Source: Streptomyces sp. ICBB 8177 (GTDB lineage: Bacteria; Actinomycetota; Actinomycetes; Streptomycetales; Streptomycetaceae). Taken from it: a DNA stretch of 64,000 nucleotides. The stretch's first letter is position 1. Each line of letters opens with the position of its first letter. Shown piece by piece: positions 42,013 through 49,835 of this stretch. Under the pieces are notes generated by a model. It had not been told where the DNA came from and did not search any database. It saw only the letters and a list, made by a program, of their open reading frames with translations. The translations under genes were made by a program, and so were the position numbers. The stretch spans positions 383,024 through 447,023 of the forward strand of contig NZ_NSKH01000002.1 of NCBI RefSeq assembly GCF_003144095.1, written 5' to 3'.

Positions 42013-42040
42013 AAGATACAGACAAGCCAGTTTTGTTATC
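42013..42040 (+). promoter_or_regulatory. ARE-like operator for the gamma-butyrolactone receptor
   Basis: In the afsA/receptor intergenic region, GATACAGACAAGCCAGTTTTG lies within an imperfect inverted repeat (AAGATACAGAC...GTTTTGTTATC). This fits the autoregulatory element pattern (A-A-A/T-AC...GGT-T-TGTTT) bound by ArpA/ScbR proteins. It ends 18 bp before the receptor start codon, so the receptor probably represses itself and possibly the divergent AfsA gene. Confidence 0.6.
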
Positions 42041-42058
42041 AAAGGTTCAGGAGCTCAC

Positions 42059-42925
42059 ATGGCGCGGCAGGCGCGGGCGGTCAGGACCCGGCGCATGATC
42101 CTGGAGGCGGCAGCCGCCGTCTTCGACGAGCTCGGGTACGAGGGGGCGAGCACCACCGAGATTCTGGCCCGCAGTGGACTGACCCGTGGCGCGCTCTACT
42201 TCCACTTCCCGTCGAAGGAAGCCATCGCCGACGCCGTCGTGGACCTGCAGAACGAGGCCCTCGTACCGCCGGAGAACAAGGTCAGACTCCAGTCGCTGAT
42301 CGACGTCTCCCTGGCCTTCGCCGAACGGCTGCGCAGCGACGTCGTGGTGCGCGCCGCGGTACGCCTGAGTGTCGAGCAGGTCTCCTACAAGGCGTCGTCC
42401 GCCGCATACCGGGGCCCGGCCGACATCATCGAGAACCTGCTGCTGCGCGCCCGGGACGAGGGCGAACTGCTGTCCACCGTGGATCCGCAGGAGGTCACCC
42501 AGCTGATCCAGGGCGCGTTCATCGGCACCCAACTGCTGTCCCAGGTCTACGACCCGGACCGGCTCGACCTGCCCGAGCGGATCGCGACGCTGTGGAAGTA
42601 CCTGCTGCCCTCACTGGCGATCCCGGGGCTGCTTCCGCATCTGTCGGCGGACCCCGGTCGCGGGCGGCTGGTGCTGGAGCGGCAGGCCGCCCGGGCCGCG
42701 GACGACGACCCGGACGAGGCGGACGACAGCGACGAGGGCGACGCCCCCCGCGTCGCGGCGGCGCGGGAGCACAGCGCCTACGGCGGCGGGCTCGCGGGGC
42801 CTGCCACCGGTGACGAGGTCCAGGGCGTCGAGGGCGCCGCGACGAACCGCGAGGTCAGGCGGCGCACCGGTCACCGGACCGCGCGGGCCGGGGCGCTCGC
42901 GGCGCCCGCCGCCGGGATGCGCTGA
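42059..42925 (+). CDS. ArpA/ScbR-type gamma-butyrolactone receptor (TetR family)
   Basis: The 288-aa protein has MARQARAVRTRRMILEAAAAVFDELGYEGASTTEILARSGLTRGALYFHFPSKEAIADAVV, the conserved HTH of butyrolactone receptors. The ligand-binding helices follow, with VVVRAAVRLSVEQ and LIQGAFIGTQLLSQVYD. The signal from the AfsA-type pathway should release it from ARE sites. It is ~70 residues longer than usual (~215 aa). The extra C-terminus is acidic (DDDPDEADDSDEGD) and then Ala/Arg-rich, with no recognised domain. The ATG at 42059 has AGGAG seven bases upstream. Confidence 0.9.
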   Translation: MARQARAVRTRRMILEAAAAVFDELGYEGASTTEILARSGLTRGALYFHFPSKEAIADAVVDLQNEALVPPENKVRLQSLIDVSLAFAERLRSDVVVRAAVRLSVEQVSYKASSAAYRGPADIIENLLLRARDEGELLSTVDPQEVTQLIQGAFIGTQLLSQVYDPDRLDLPERIATLWKYLLPSLAIPGLLPHLSADPGRGRLVLERQAARAADDDPDEADDSDEGDAPRVAAAREHSAYGGGLAGPATGDEVQGVEGAATNREVRRRTGHRTARAGALAAPAAGMR

Positions 42926-42980
42926 CCCCGGCGGCTGCACCGACTCGCCCGCCCGGCCACCCAGTTGGGGCGCGCCTCCC

Positions 42981-43053
42981 GGCTCGTACGGCAACGGCTC
43001 CTACGGCAATGGCTCGCACGGGAAAGGGCCGTACGGCAACGGCTCGTACGACG
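42981..43053. repeat. Short tandem repeat, ~12-15-bp units
   Basis: Between the two convergent receptor genes the plus strand repeats GGCTCGTACGGCAAC-like units about five times (GGCTCCTACGGCAAT, GGCTCGCACGGGAAA, GGGCCGTACGGCAAC, GGCTCGTACGAC). In one frame it would read GSYGNG repeats, but no gene with a start site carries it. Confidence 0.65.
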
Positions 43054-43072
43054 GCCGGTCCTCGTGCGGTGC

Positions 43073-43987
43073 TCAGTGCCGGTCGTACGACGAAGAGGAC
43101 GCTCCCGCCAGGGCCGCGACGCGCTCGGTGGCCGGCATCGTGGGCACCGGCGCCGAGGGCGGCATGCGCAGCCCCGACTCGTCACCGAAGGGCGCCGTCG
43201 CCGGTCGGCCGGAAGCCGCCGGGGCCTCGTGGCGCACGTCACCCGGGGCGGTATCACTCAAGTGGTCCGGGCCGGACGCGTCCGCGTCGTCATCGCTTTC
43301 CCTCCCGGCTCCGTCCCGCGTCCCCTGCGCGTCCGCCGAGCCGCTCTCGCCGCGGGCCATCGCCCGCAGTTCGGACAGGATCTCGGCCATGTCGTCCTCC
43401 GCGGCCTCGCCCGGTCCGGCCAGGCGCAGCAGCAACTCCCATATGCCGGTGGTGACGTCAGGGTCCCACCAGGACTCGTCCTCGCGTCCCAGCGCCTCCA
43501 GGCCCACGGTGACCGCGGCCAGCAGGTTGGCGGTGCTGCGGGCGCACGCGTCGTCGCGCAGCCTTCCCGCTTCGGCGTCGGCGGCCAGCCGCTCGCGCAG
43601 GGCCGTCAGCCAGCCCTGACGCAGCGAGTCGCCGCCGAGGCGGTCGCCCACCGCGCCCTCGGCCTCCAGGCGCAGCCCGGCGCGCAGCACCGGGTCCTCC
43701 CGCATGTGCCGGGACATGGCGGTGGTGAACAGCGCCGCTCCGGCGAGCGTGGAGGTGCGGCCGTCGAGGCACTCGTCGGCCAGGGCCATGACGGAGCCGC
43801 GGGCCTCCTGGCGCACGGCGGCGATCAGGTCGTCCTTCGAGGCGAAGTGGAAGTACAGGGCTCCCTTGCTCACTCCGGCCGAGCGGCTGATGTCGAGCAG
43901 GCCTGTGCCCTTCATCCCCCGGTCGTCGATCAGCTCGGCGGCGGCGTGGATGAGGGCCTGACGGGTTCGTGCGGCGCGCACCTGCAT
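43073..43987 (-). CDS. Second receptor-like TetR regulator (pseudo-gamma-butyrolactone receptor type)
   Basis: The 304-aa protein has MQVRAARTRQALIHAAAELIDDRGMKGTGLLDISRSAGVSKGALYFHFASKDDLIAAVRQEA, close in form to ArpA-type DNA-binding domains. A ligand domain follows with HMREDPVLRAGLRLEAEGAVGD and VTTGIWELLLRLAGPGE. A ~90-aa low-complexity acidic/Pro tail follows. It is convergent with the first receptor, and both share the unusual long tail. Such second copies often respond to antibiotics rather than butyrolactones and repress biosynthetic activators. The ATG at 43987 was chosen for its fit to the HTH start and the AAGGGACAGG upstream. Confidence 0.82.
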   Translation of the reverse strand: MQVRAARTRQALIHAAAELIDDRGMKGTGLLDISRSAGVSKGALYFHFASKDDLIAAVRQEARGSVMALADECLDGRTSTLAGAALFTTAMSRHMREDPVLRAGLRLEAEGAVGDRLGGDSLRQGWLTALRERLAADAEAGRLRDDACARSTANLLAAVTVGLEALGREDESWWDPDVTTGIWELLLRLAGPGEAAEDDMAEILSELRAMARGESGSADAQGTRDGAGRESDDDADASGPDHLSDTAPGDVRHEAPAASGRPATAPFGDESGLRMPPSAPVPTMPATERVAALAGASSSSYDRH

Positions 43988-44354
43988 TGGCCGGTACCTG
44001 TCCCTTCTCGAATCGGTGACCCACGTCCCGTCTGCGTCGCACGTAACGGGTGGGCAGTGCGGTTTTCGTTGCCATCCTGCCACCGATCGGCGGCAAAACA
44101 AACAGTGCTGTCGGGTTGGTTTGGTCACCCCATGACGCGATCCGGCCAGCGCCGGCGCCTGGAGAGGGCGTTTGGCCGTGCCGCTGGCCGATATGGCTCG
44201 CGCGGTGTTCGAGTGCGGACCGGCAAACAGGCAAACCGGTTTGCCGGGCATCACTCTCCGCGACATGGCCTGCCACCTGTACTTACTTGCCGCACGGCTA
44301 GCTGAGTAGAGTGGTCGGTACAGGCATCGTGGGGACGAGTGCGGGAGAGCGACC
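43988..44354. promoter_or_regulatory. Divergent promoter region with two candidate receptor operators
   Basis: Two sites stand out. GGCAAACCGGTTTGCC (44230-44245) is a perfect 16-base palindrome with an AACCGGTT core, preceded by another GGCAAAC (44222-44228). AAACAAACAGTG...GGTTGGTTTGG (44095-44124) resembles an ARE. Both lie between the second receptor-like gene and the third TetR, and either could bind any of the three regulators. The region holds no gene. Confidence 0.5.
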
Positions 44355-44933
44355 GTGAGCACACCGGGCACATCAACGGCGCGTCGGGGCGACACCCGGC
44401 AGCGCATCCAGGACGTCGCCCTGGAGCTGTTCGTGGAACGCGGGTACGAGGGCACCTCGCTGCGGGAGATCGCCGAGCGGCTCGACGTCACCAAGGCCGC
44501 GCTGTACTACCACTTCAAGACCAAGGAGGACATCCTGCGCGGTCTGGTCGAGTCCTACGCGCGGCCGCTGGACGACGTAATCGCGTGGGGCCGGGAGCAG
44601 CCGCGCACCCTCGCCACCAAGCTCGAACTCCTCGACCGCTACAGCGCCGCGCTGGCGACGGCCGAGCCGCTGTTCCACTTCATGTACGAGAACCAGGCGG
44701 CGCTGCGGGAGTTGAAGGTCGGTCAGGGCATGCGTGAGCAACTGCGGGCGTTGTGGGGCCTGGTGATCGACCCGGACGCCGACCTGACCGCGCAGGCGCG
44801 CAGCGTCGGGGCGCTGTTCACCGTGCACTTCGGCGGTTTCGCGATGCGTGAGACGGCGGGAACGGCGGAGGCGAAGCGGCAGGCGCTGCTGGAGGTGGCG
44901 ACCGAACTGGTCGAGCGGGCCGCCCGGGCGTGA
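44355..44933 (+). CDS. TetR family transcriptional regulator
   Basis: The 192-aa protein has DTRQRIQDVALELFVERGYEGTSLREIAERLDVTKAALYYHFKTKEDILRGLV (residues ~12-63) as HTH. A ligand domain follows with EPLFHFMYENQAALRELK and GALFTVHFGGFAMRE. It is of the general QacR-like type, not an ArpA-type receptor. It starts with GTG at 44355 and is divergent from the second receptor gene across 367 bp that include a 16-base palindrome. Target genes are not evident; the region to its right is behind a convergent thioredoxin gene. Confidence 0.86.
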   Translation: MSTPGTSTARRGDTRQRIQDVALELFVERGYEGTSLREIAERLDVTKAALYYHFKTKEDILRGLVESYARPLDDVIAWGREQPRTLATKLELLDRYSAALATAEPLFHFMYENQAALRELKVGQGMREQLRALWGLVIDPDADLTAQARSVGALFTVHFGGFAMRETAGTAEAKRQALLEVATELVERAARA

Positions 44934-45030
44934 CCGGCGCCGGGGCCTGACCGCCGCTCCGGCCTGACCGACGCCCCCGGGGGCCAGGTCGGATGTTCAG
45001 GTCTGCCTGCCCCCGAGACGGTGGCTCCGG

Positions 45031-45438
45031 TCAGCCCTCGGGCTGCTCACCGGTGTCGGGGGACTGCTCGGTCCGCGCCGCCGCCTGCTCCGCCACCGAG
45101 GCCCTGACCTGGTCCATGTCCAGACCCCTGGCCTGCTCGATCACGTCCTCCAGGGCCGGTGCGGGCAGGGCGCCGGGCTCGCCGAACACCGCGATCCGCT
45201 CCCGGATCACCATCAGCGTCGGGATGGAGCTGATGCCGAACGCCGCCGCCAGCTCCGGCTGCGCCTCGGTGTCCACCTTGCCGAAGACCAGATCGTCGTG
45301 GTGCTCGGACGCCTTGTCGTAGACCGGGGCGAAGGAGCGGCACGGGCCGCACCACTCGGCCCAGAAGTCGATCAGCACGAAGTCGTTCGAGGACACGACC
45401 TCGTTGAAGTTCTCCTTGGTCAGCTCGACCGTGCTCAT
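45031..45438 (-). CDS. Thioredoxin
   Basis: The 135-aa protein has VLIDFWAEWCGPCRSFAPVYDKA with active-site Cys30 and Cys33, FGKVDTEAQPELAAAFGISSIPTLMVIR with the cis-Pro, and a ~25-aa extra C-terminal tail rich in Ala/Glu/Gln. It is a soluble dithiol reductant. The ATG at 45438 has GGTGGA upstream. A SigR-like promoter (GGGAAC-N18-GTT) lies on the minus strand at 45516-45490, which would tie it to thiol stress, as for trx genes in S. coelicolor. Confidence 0.92.
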   Translation of the reverse strand: MSTVELTKENFNEVVSSNDFVLIDFWAEWCGPCRSFAPVYDKASEHHDDLVFGKVDTEAQPELAAAFGISSIPTLMVIRERIAVFGEPGALPAPALEDVIEQARGLDMDQVRASVAEQAAARTEQSPDTGEQPEG

Positions 45439-45489
45439 GCCGGTCCACCCGCTTTCCGTTGGGCCCGAGACGCGCGTACAGCCTGGTAC

Positions 45490-45516
45490 AACGAACCCGG
45501 TGGCCGGGGTGTTCCC
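45490..45516 (-). promoter_or_regulatory. SigR/ECF-like promoter of the thioredoxin gene
   Basis: Reading the minus strand, GGGAAC (45516-45511) is followed after exactly 18 bases by GTT (45492-45490) and G. This is one mismatch from the SigR consensus GGGAAT-N18-GTT. The site lies about 50 bp upstream of the start codon. Confidence 0.5.
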
Positions 45517-45601
45517 CCGGCGCTGCGTCCGGGCCGCGGAAACCGGCACGGCCGTCGGAAACCGGGGGACGGATCGCGGGGCCGGATGATGAACTCCCGG
45601 T

Positions 45602-46447
45602 ATGACGAACGCCGAGACCCAACGTGTCGCGGAGCGCGCCCGTCGCTTCCGTGAGCTGCACACCGCCGACGGCCCCCTGGTGCTGCCCAACGCCTGGGAC
45701 GCGGCCAGCGCCCGGGTGATCGAGCGCGCCGGGGCCCGGGCGATCGCCACCACCAGTTCCGGCGTCGCCTGGGGGCTGGGCGCGCCGGACGGCGAGGGCC
45801 TTCCGCTCGACACCCTGCTCGGGCTGTGCGAACGCGTGGTGGCCGCCGTGGACGTGCCGGTCAGCGCCGACCTCGTCGCCGGCTACGGCGCGGACCCGGC
45901 GGGCGTCGCCCGGACCGTCGAGCGGGCGCTGGCCGCCGGGGTGGTGGGCGTCAACCTGGAGGACTCCGGCACCGGGCCGCAACCGCTGCGGCCTGCCGCC
46001 GAGCAGGCCGAACGCATCGCCGCCGCCCGCGCCGCCGCCGACGACGCGGGCGTGCCGCTCTACGTCAACGCCCGCGTCGACACCTACCTGCGCGCGGTCG
46101 GCCCGGCCGCGGAGCGGCTGGACGCGACGCTGGAGCGGGCCGCCGCCTACGTCGCCGCCGGGGCGGACGGGGTCTTCGTGCCGGGCACCTGCGACCCGGA
46201 CACGGTGGCCGCGCTGGCCAAGGGCGTCGACGCGCCGCTGGCCCTGCTCGCCGGCCCCGGCGCGCCCCCGGTGGCCGAGCTGGCGCGGGCGGGCGCCGCC
46301 CGGATCAGCGTCGGCGGGGGCATCGCGGCGGCCGCGTACGCGCTGGCCTCGCGCGCGGCGAGCGAACTGCTGACGTCCGGCACCTACGGCGCGATCGAGG
46401 ACCAGATCGCCTACGGGACGTTCAACGAGCTGTTCCAGCGGGGGTGA
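45602..46447 (+). CDS. Isocitrate lyase/PEP mutase family protein
   Basis: The 281-aa protein has LVLPNAWDAASARVIERAGARAIATTSSGVAWGLG and VDVPVSADLVAGYG, the metal-site loop where lyases have DxD. It also has VVGVNLEDSG and VPLYVNARVDTYLRAVG. It belongs to the PEP mutase/ICL superfamily and acts on 2-oxo- or phosphonate-type carbon-carbon or carbon-phosphorus bonds; the substrate is not predictable. It lacks the KKCGH loop of isocitrate lyase. It is divergent from the thioredoxin gene. The ATG at 45602 has no strong ribosome site. Confidence 0.82.
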   Translation: MTNAETQRVAERARRFRELHTADGPLVLPNAWDAASARVIERAGARAIATTSSGVAWGLGAPDGEGLPLDTLLGLCERVVAAVDVPVSADLVAGYGADPAGVARTVERALAAGVVGVNLEDSGTGPQPLRPAAEQAERIAAARAAADDAGVPLYVNARVDTYLRAVGPAAERLDATLERAAAYVAAGADGVFVPGTCDPDTVAALAKGVDAPLALLAGPGAPPVAELARAGAARISVGGGIAAAAYALASRAASELLTSGTYGAIEDQIAYGTFNELFQRG

Positions 46448-46604
46448 GCGGCCGGGGCGCCGCGCCGCTTCGCGGAGCCTGTGCCGCATGGCCTGATATG
46501 CCCGTTGTACGGTCAACATCTCGTATTCGTACCTGATCGGTCACAATCGCCGTGACGGCGCCCGTCGGTGGAACCGGCGGGCGCCGCGTCGCGTTCTGAA
46601 GCGT

Positions 46605-47801
46605 ATGAACCTGCTCGACCTGCTGCTCGTGCTGGCGGCGATCGGTTACGCCGTCTCCGGATACCGCCGCGGCCTGGTCGCGAGCGTGATCCTGCTCGCG
46701 GGGTTCCTCGGCGGCGCGGTGCTGGGCGTGTGGCTGCTGCCCTTCGCCCTGCGGCCGTTCAGCGCGGGCACGGTGACCGCGGGCGTCGTGGCCGCCGCCG
46801 TCGTGCTGGTCCCGGCCGGGATCGGGCACGCGCTCGCCGGGCATCTGGCCTGGAAGGTCCGCGAGGGCCTGGAGTGGGGCCCGGTGCGCTGGGTGGACGG
46901 GATCGGCGGCGCCGCCGCCGGCGCGCTCTCGCTGCTGGCGGTGGCGTGGCTGATGGCCTCCGTCCTGGTGACCGCCCCGATGCCCGCCCTCAGCCGGGAG
47001 ATCCGCGGGTCGGCGGTGCTGGGCGCGGTGGACGGCGCGATGCCCGCGCAGACGCCGGAGTGGTTCAGCCGGGCCACCAACGCGCTGTCGGGGGCGGGCT
47101 TCCCGCAGGTCTTCAACCCGTTCGAGAACGAGCCGACGGCCGGGGTGCCCGCGCCTTCCGGTGACGACGTGACGCCCGCCGCCACCACGGCCGCCAAGCG
47201 CAGCGTCGTCAAGATCGAGGGCGTCGCCGACGTCGACGGGGGAGAGCGCGGCCAGGAGGGCAGCGGCTTCGTCTACGCGCCGCAGCACGTGATGACCAAC
47301 GCCCACGTGGTCGCGGGTGTCGCCCACCCGACCGTGCAGATCGACGGCGCCGGGTGGCCCTACCCGGCGAAGGTCGTGCTGTTCGACCCGCGCACCGACG
47401 TCGCCGTGCTGGACGTGCCCGGGCTGTCGGCGCCCACCCTGAGCTTCGCGGGCACCGCCTCGCGCGGCACGCCCGCGGTCGTCGCCGGATACCCGGAGAA
47501 CGGCGGCCTCGACCTGCGCGCCGCCACCGTCGCCGGGCGGATCACCGCCACCGGGCAGGACATCTACGGCGACTCCTCCACCACCCGCGACATCTACCAG
47601 CTGCGCTCCGACGTGCGGCACGGCAACTCCGGCGGCCCGCTGCTGACCACCGACGGGCGGGTCTACGGCGTCGTCTTCGCCAAGTCCACCTCCGACGCGA
47701 GCACCGGCTACGCGCTCACCGCGGGCCAGGTCGCCGCCGACGCCCAGCGGGGCGCGGACGCGACGGCGCAGGTCTCCACGGGGAACCGCGCGGCGCTGTA
47801 G
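46605..47801 (+). CDS. MarP family membrane serine protease
   Basis: The 398-aa protein has a CvpA-like domain of four membrane helices (residues 1-~125) and a linker with FSRATNALSGAGFPQVFNPFE. A chymotrypsin-like protease domain follows with His234 (TNAHVVAG), Asp265 (RTDVAVLD) and Ser342 (GNSGGPL). This is the layout of MarP (Rv3671c), a periplasmic protease that protects mycobacteria against acid and oxidative stress by activating a peptidoglycan hydrolase. It appears to be a single-gene unit. Confidence 0.9.
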   Translation: MNLLDLLLVLAAIGYAVSGYRRGLVASVILLAGFLGGAVLGVWLLPFALRPFSAGTVTAGVVAAAVVLVPAGIGHALAGHLAWKVREGLEWGPVRWVDGIGGAAAGALSLLAVAWLMASVLVTAPMPALSREIRGSAVLGAVDGAMPAQTPEWFSRATNALSGAGFPQVFNPFENEPTAGVPAPSGDDVTPAATTAAKRSVVKIEGVADVDGGERGQEGSGFVYAPQHVMTNAHVVAGVAHPTVQIDGAGWPYPAKVVLFDPRTDVAVLDVPGLSAPTLSFAGTASRGTPAVVAGYPENGGLDLRAATVAGRITATGQDIYGDSSTTRDIYQLRSDVRHGNSGGPLLTTDGRVYGVVFAKSTSDASTGYALTAGQVAADAQRGADATAQVSTGNRAAL

Positions 47802-47973
47802 AGGGCGGGCGCTGGACGGCGCGGGTCCCGCCCCGGCGCCGACTGGGGGCTTTCCCAGGTCTGTTCGGCTTCGTCTTGACGCCGGGTCACCGTGTCGTCA
47901 CCGTGTCGCGGGCCCGCCGGGGCACTCTGGCGTTCGGCAGCGAGGCGGACGGCGGCTGGCGGAGGCCTGAACG

Positions 47974-49269
47974 GTGTGGTGGCTGGGATCGACAGGTGGA
48001 CCGGGCCGCCCTGGCCCGGGGCGGCCACGGGGTGCGGGGCGCCGCGTCGGGCCCGAGGCGCTGGTGCTGCTCGGCTGGGCGCTGACCCGGGCGGCGCTGC
48101 TGACGGCGGTGCTGGGCTGGTGGCGCTTCCCCGGCCAGGACGTCACGCCTGACGTCGCGGTCGCCTACCACCAGTGGTTCGAGCGGCTGCGCACCGGCGC
48201 CTTCCCCGCGCACGACGTCACCTGGCAGTACCCGCCGGGCTCCGCCGGCGCCTTCCTCGCGCCCGCGTTGCTGCCCTGCCTGTCCTACGCCCACGCCTTC
48301 TTCCTGCTGGCCTGCGCGGCGGACGCGGTCGTGCTGGGGCTGCTGACGCGCGCGGCGCGGGAGGGCGGCCCGGGGCGGATGGCCGGGCCCTGGCTGTGGG
48401 TCACCGGGATCGCGCTGCTCGGCCCGACCGTGCTGGCGCGCTACGACGTGATGGTGGCCGCGCTCGCGGTGGCCGCGCTGGTGGCGGTGGCCCGGCACCC
48501 CCGGTTGGCGGGCGTGCTGGCCGGGGCCGGCGCGCTGGTGAAGGTCTGGCCGGTGCTGGTGCTGGCCGGGGTCACGCCGGGGCGCGGCACACGCCGGGCG
48601 TGGGCGAGCGCGGTGGGCGCGGCGGTGGCGCTGGCGGCCGGGTTCCACCTGCTGACCCGGAACTCGTTCGCGTTCCTGGGCACGCAGAGCCGTCGCGGGG
48701 TGGAGGTCGAGTCGGTGGCCGCGCTGCCGTTCCAGTTGGCCCGGTGGCTGGGGATGTGGCACGGCGTGGTGCGCTACCACTACGGCAGCTACGAGTTCCT
48801 CGGCCCGCACGTCGGGGTGGCCGGTCCCGTGGCGCTGGCGGCGAGCGCGGCGGGGCTCGGCTGGCTGCTGTGGTGGCGGCTGCGGGCGCGGACCTTCAAC
48901 GACGCGCTGGTCTACGACGCGGCGTTCACGGCGGTGCTGGTCTTCGTGGTGACCAGCCGGGTGATCAGCCCGCAGTACATGATCTGGCTGGTCGGGCTGG
49001 GCGCGTTGTGCCTGACGTGCCGCTCCACGACGCAGCGGCGGCCGGTGCTGCTGGTGCTGGCGGCGTGCGCGCTGACGGTGCTGGAGTTCCCTGTGGACTT
49101 CCACGCGGTGACCGGCTCCACCACGGAGGGGGTGGCGTTGCTGCTGGGGCGCGACGGGCTGCTGCTGGTGGCGACGGTCGCCGCCTGCCGGGGGGTGTGG
49201 CGCGGTACGACGCCGAGTCCGGACCCGTCCACGCTGACCAACCGCCCCGCGTTGCCGGCCAGCGCCTAG
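47974..49269 (+). CDS. GT-C-like integral membrane protein (DUF2029/GT87 type)
   Basis: The 431-aa protein has ~10 membrane segments and YHQWFERLRTGAFPAHDVTWQYPPG in the first extracytoplasmic loop. It also has VLARYDVMVAALAVAALVA, LVKVWPVLVLAG and SRVISPQYMIWLVG near the end. This resembles polyprenyl-phosphate-sugar-dependent mannosyl/arabinosyl transferases of the GT87 group. The acceptor is not known. The GTG at 47974 has GGAGG upstream; the N-terminal ~25 residues are Gly/Arg/Pro-rich and cytoplasmic. Confidence 0.8.
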   Translation: MWWLGSTGGPGRPGPGRPRGAGRRVGPEALVLLGWALTRAALLTAVLGWWRFPGQDVTPDVAVAYHQWFERLRTGAFPAHDVTWQYPPGSAGAFLAPALLPCLSYAHAFFLLACAADAVVLGLLTRAAREGGPGRMAGPWLWVTGIALLGPTVLARYDVMVAALAVAALVAVARHPRLAGVLAGAGALVKVWPVLVLAGVTPGRGTRRAWASAVGAAVALAAGFHLLTRNSFAFLGTQSRRGVEVESVAALPFQLARWLGMWHGVVRYHYGSYEFLGPHVGVAGPVALAASAAGLGWLLWWRLRARTFNDALVYDAAFTAVLVFVVTSRVISPQYMIWLVGLGALCLTCRSTTQRRPVLLVLAACALTVLEFPVDFHAVTGSTTEGVALLLGRDGLLLVATVAACRGVWRGTTPSPDPSTLTNRPALPASA

Positions 49270-49313
49270 GCGCCGCCCGTTGGCGGGGCCCCGGCGGGGC
49301 GGCGGGCCGGACC

Positions 49314-49835
49314 TCAACGGGGGAGCAGGTAGACGGAGTTGAGGCCCGCGTCGGCCGGGTCGGGGGAGGGGACGTCGCGGTCCTCGACGTGGGTGAAACC
49401 GGCCTTCTCCAGGGCGCGGCAGGAGGCGCGGTTGGCGGTGAGCGGGACGGCGACGACACCGGTGACGTCGGGGTAGCGGTCGAGGGTGGCGGCGGCGAAG
49501 GCGCGGATCGCGGCGGAGCCCACGCCACGCCCGCAGGCGCTCGGTTCGCCGATCAGGTAGTCGATTCCGGCCACGTCCGGGATGCCGACCGCCCGGTCCC
49601 ATTCGGGGTCGTCGGCGTGCCGGTAGCACTGGATGAGGCCGACGGGGACGCCGTCCAGCTCGATGAGGTGGACGTGGGTGGAGTCGCCGCCCTCGCGCCG
49701 GCCGCGGTAGTGCTCGGCGACGGCCGCCGCGGTGGGGGCCGGCGACCGCCACCACTGGCTGACGTGCGGCGCGGCCAGCCAGCGGGCGACGAAGGGGTAG
49801 TGCGCGGGGGTCAGCGGCGGGAAGGCGAGCTTCAT
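49314..49835 (-). CDS. GNAT acetyltransferase (aminoglycoside 6'-N-acetyltransferase-like)
   Basis: The 173-aa protein has FPPLTPAHYPFVARWLAAPHVSQWW, IELDGVPVGLIQCYRHADDPEWD and AGIDYLIGEPSACGRGVGSAAIRAF (acetyl-CoA loop). It ends NRASCRALEKAGFTHVEDRDV. This is the AAC(6')-Ib/RimL-like pattern. It may acetylate aminoglycosides or another amine; resistance activity cannot be stated from sequence alone. Its start overlaps the MerR stop by four bases (49832-49835), so the two form one transcript. Confidence 0.82.
   Translation of the reverse strand: MKLAFPPLTPAHYPFVARWLAAPHVSQWWRSPAPTAAAVAEHYRGRREGGDSTHVHLIELDGVPVGLIQCYRHADDPEWDRAVGIPDVAGIDYLIGEPSACGRGVGSAAIRAFAAATLDRYPDVTGVVAVPLTANRASCRALEKAGFTHVEDRDVPSPDPADAGLNSVYLLPR

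Noticed and set aside
42988-43100. GSYGNG-type repeat protein on the plus strand
   Set aside because: The repeats lie between two convergent genes. The frame has no start codon with a ribosome site and merges into antisense of the second receptor.
39762-44933. A secondary metabolite biosynthetic cluster around the AfsA gene
   Set aside because: Only signalling and regulatory genes are present. No polyketide, peptide or terpene synthase is encoded nearby.
47887-47908. TCACCGTGTCG repeated twice in tandem
   Set aside because: Only two short copies in GC-rich intergenic DNA, with no clear function.
49314-49835. Calling the GNAT a true aminoglycoside resistance gene
   Set aside because: The fold and motifs fit, but substrate residues cannot be judged without alignment, and many such homologues have no resistance activity.
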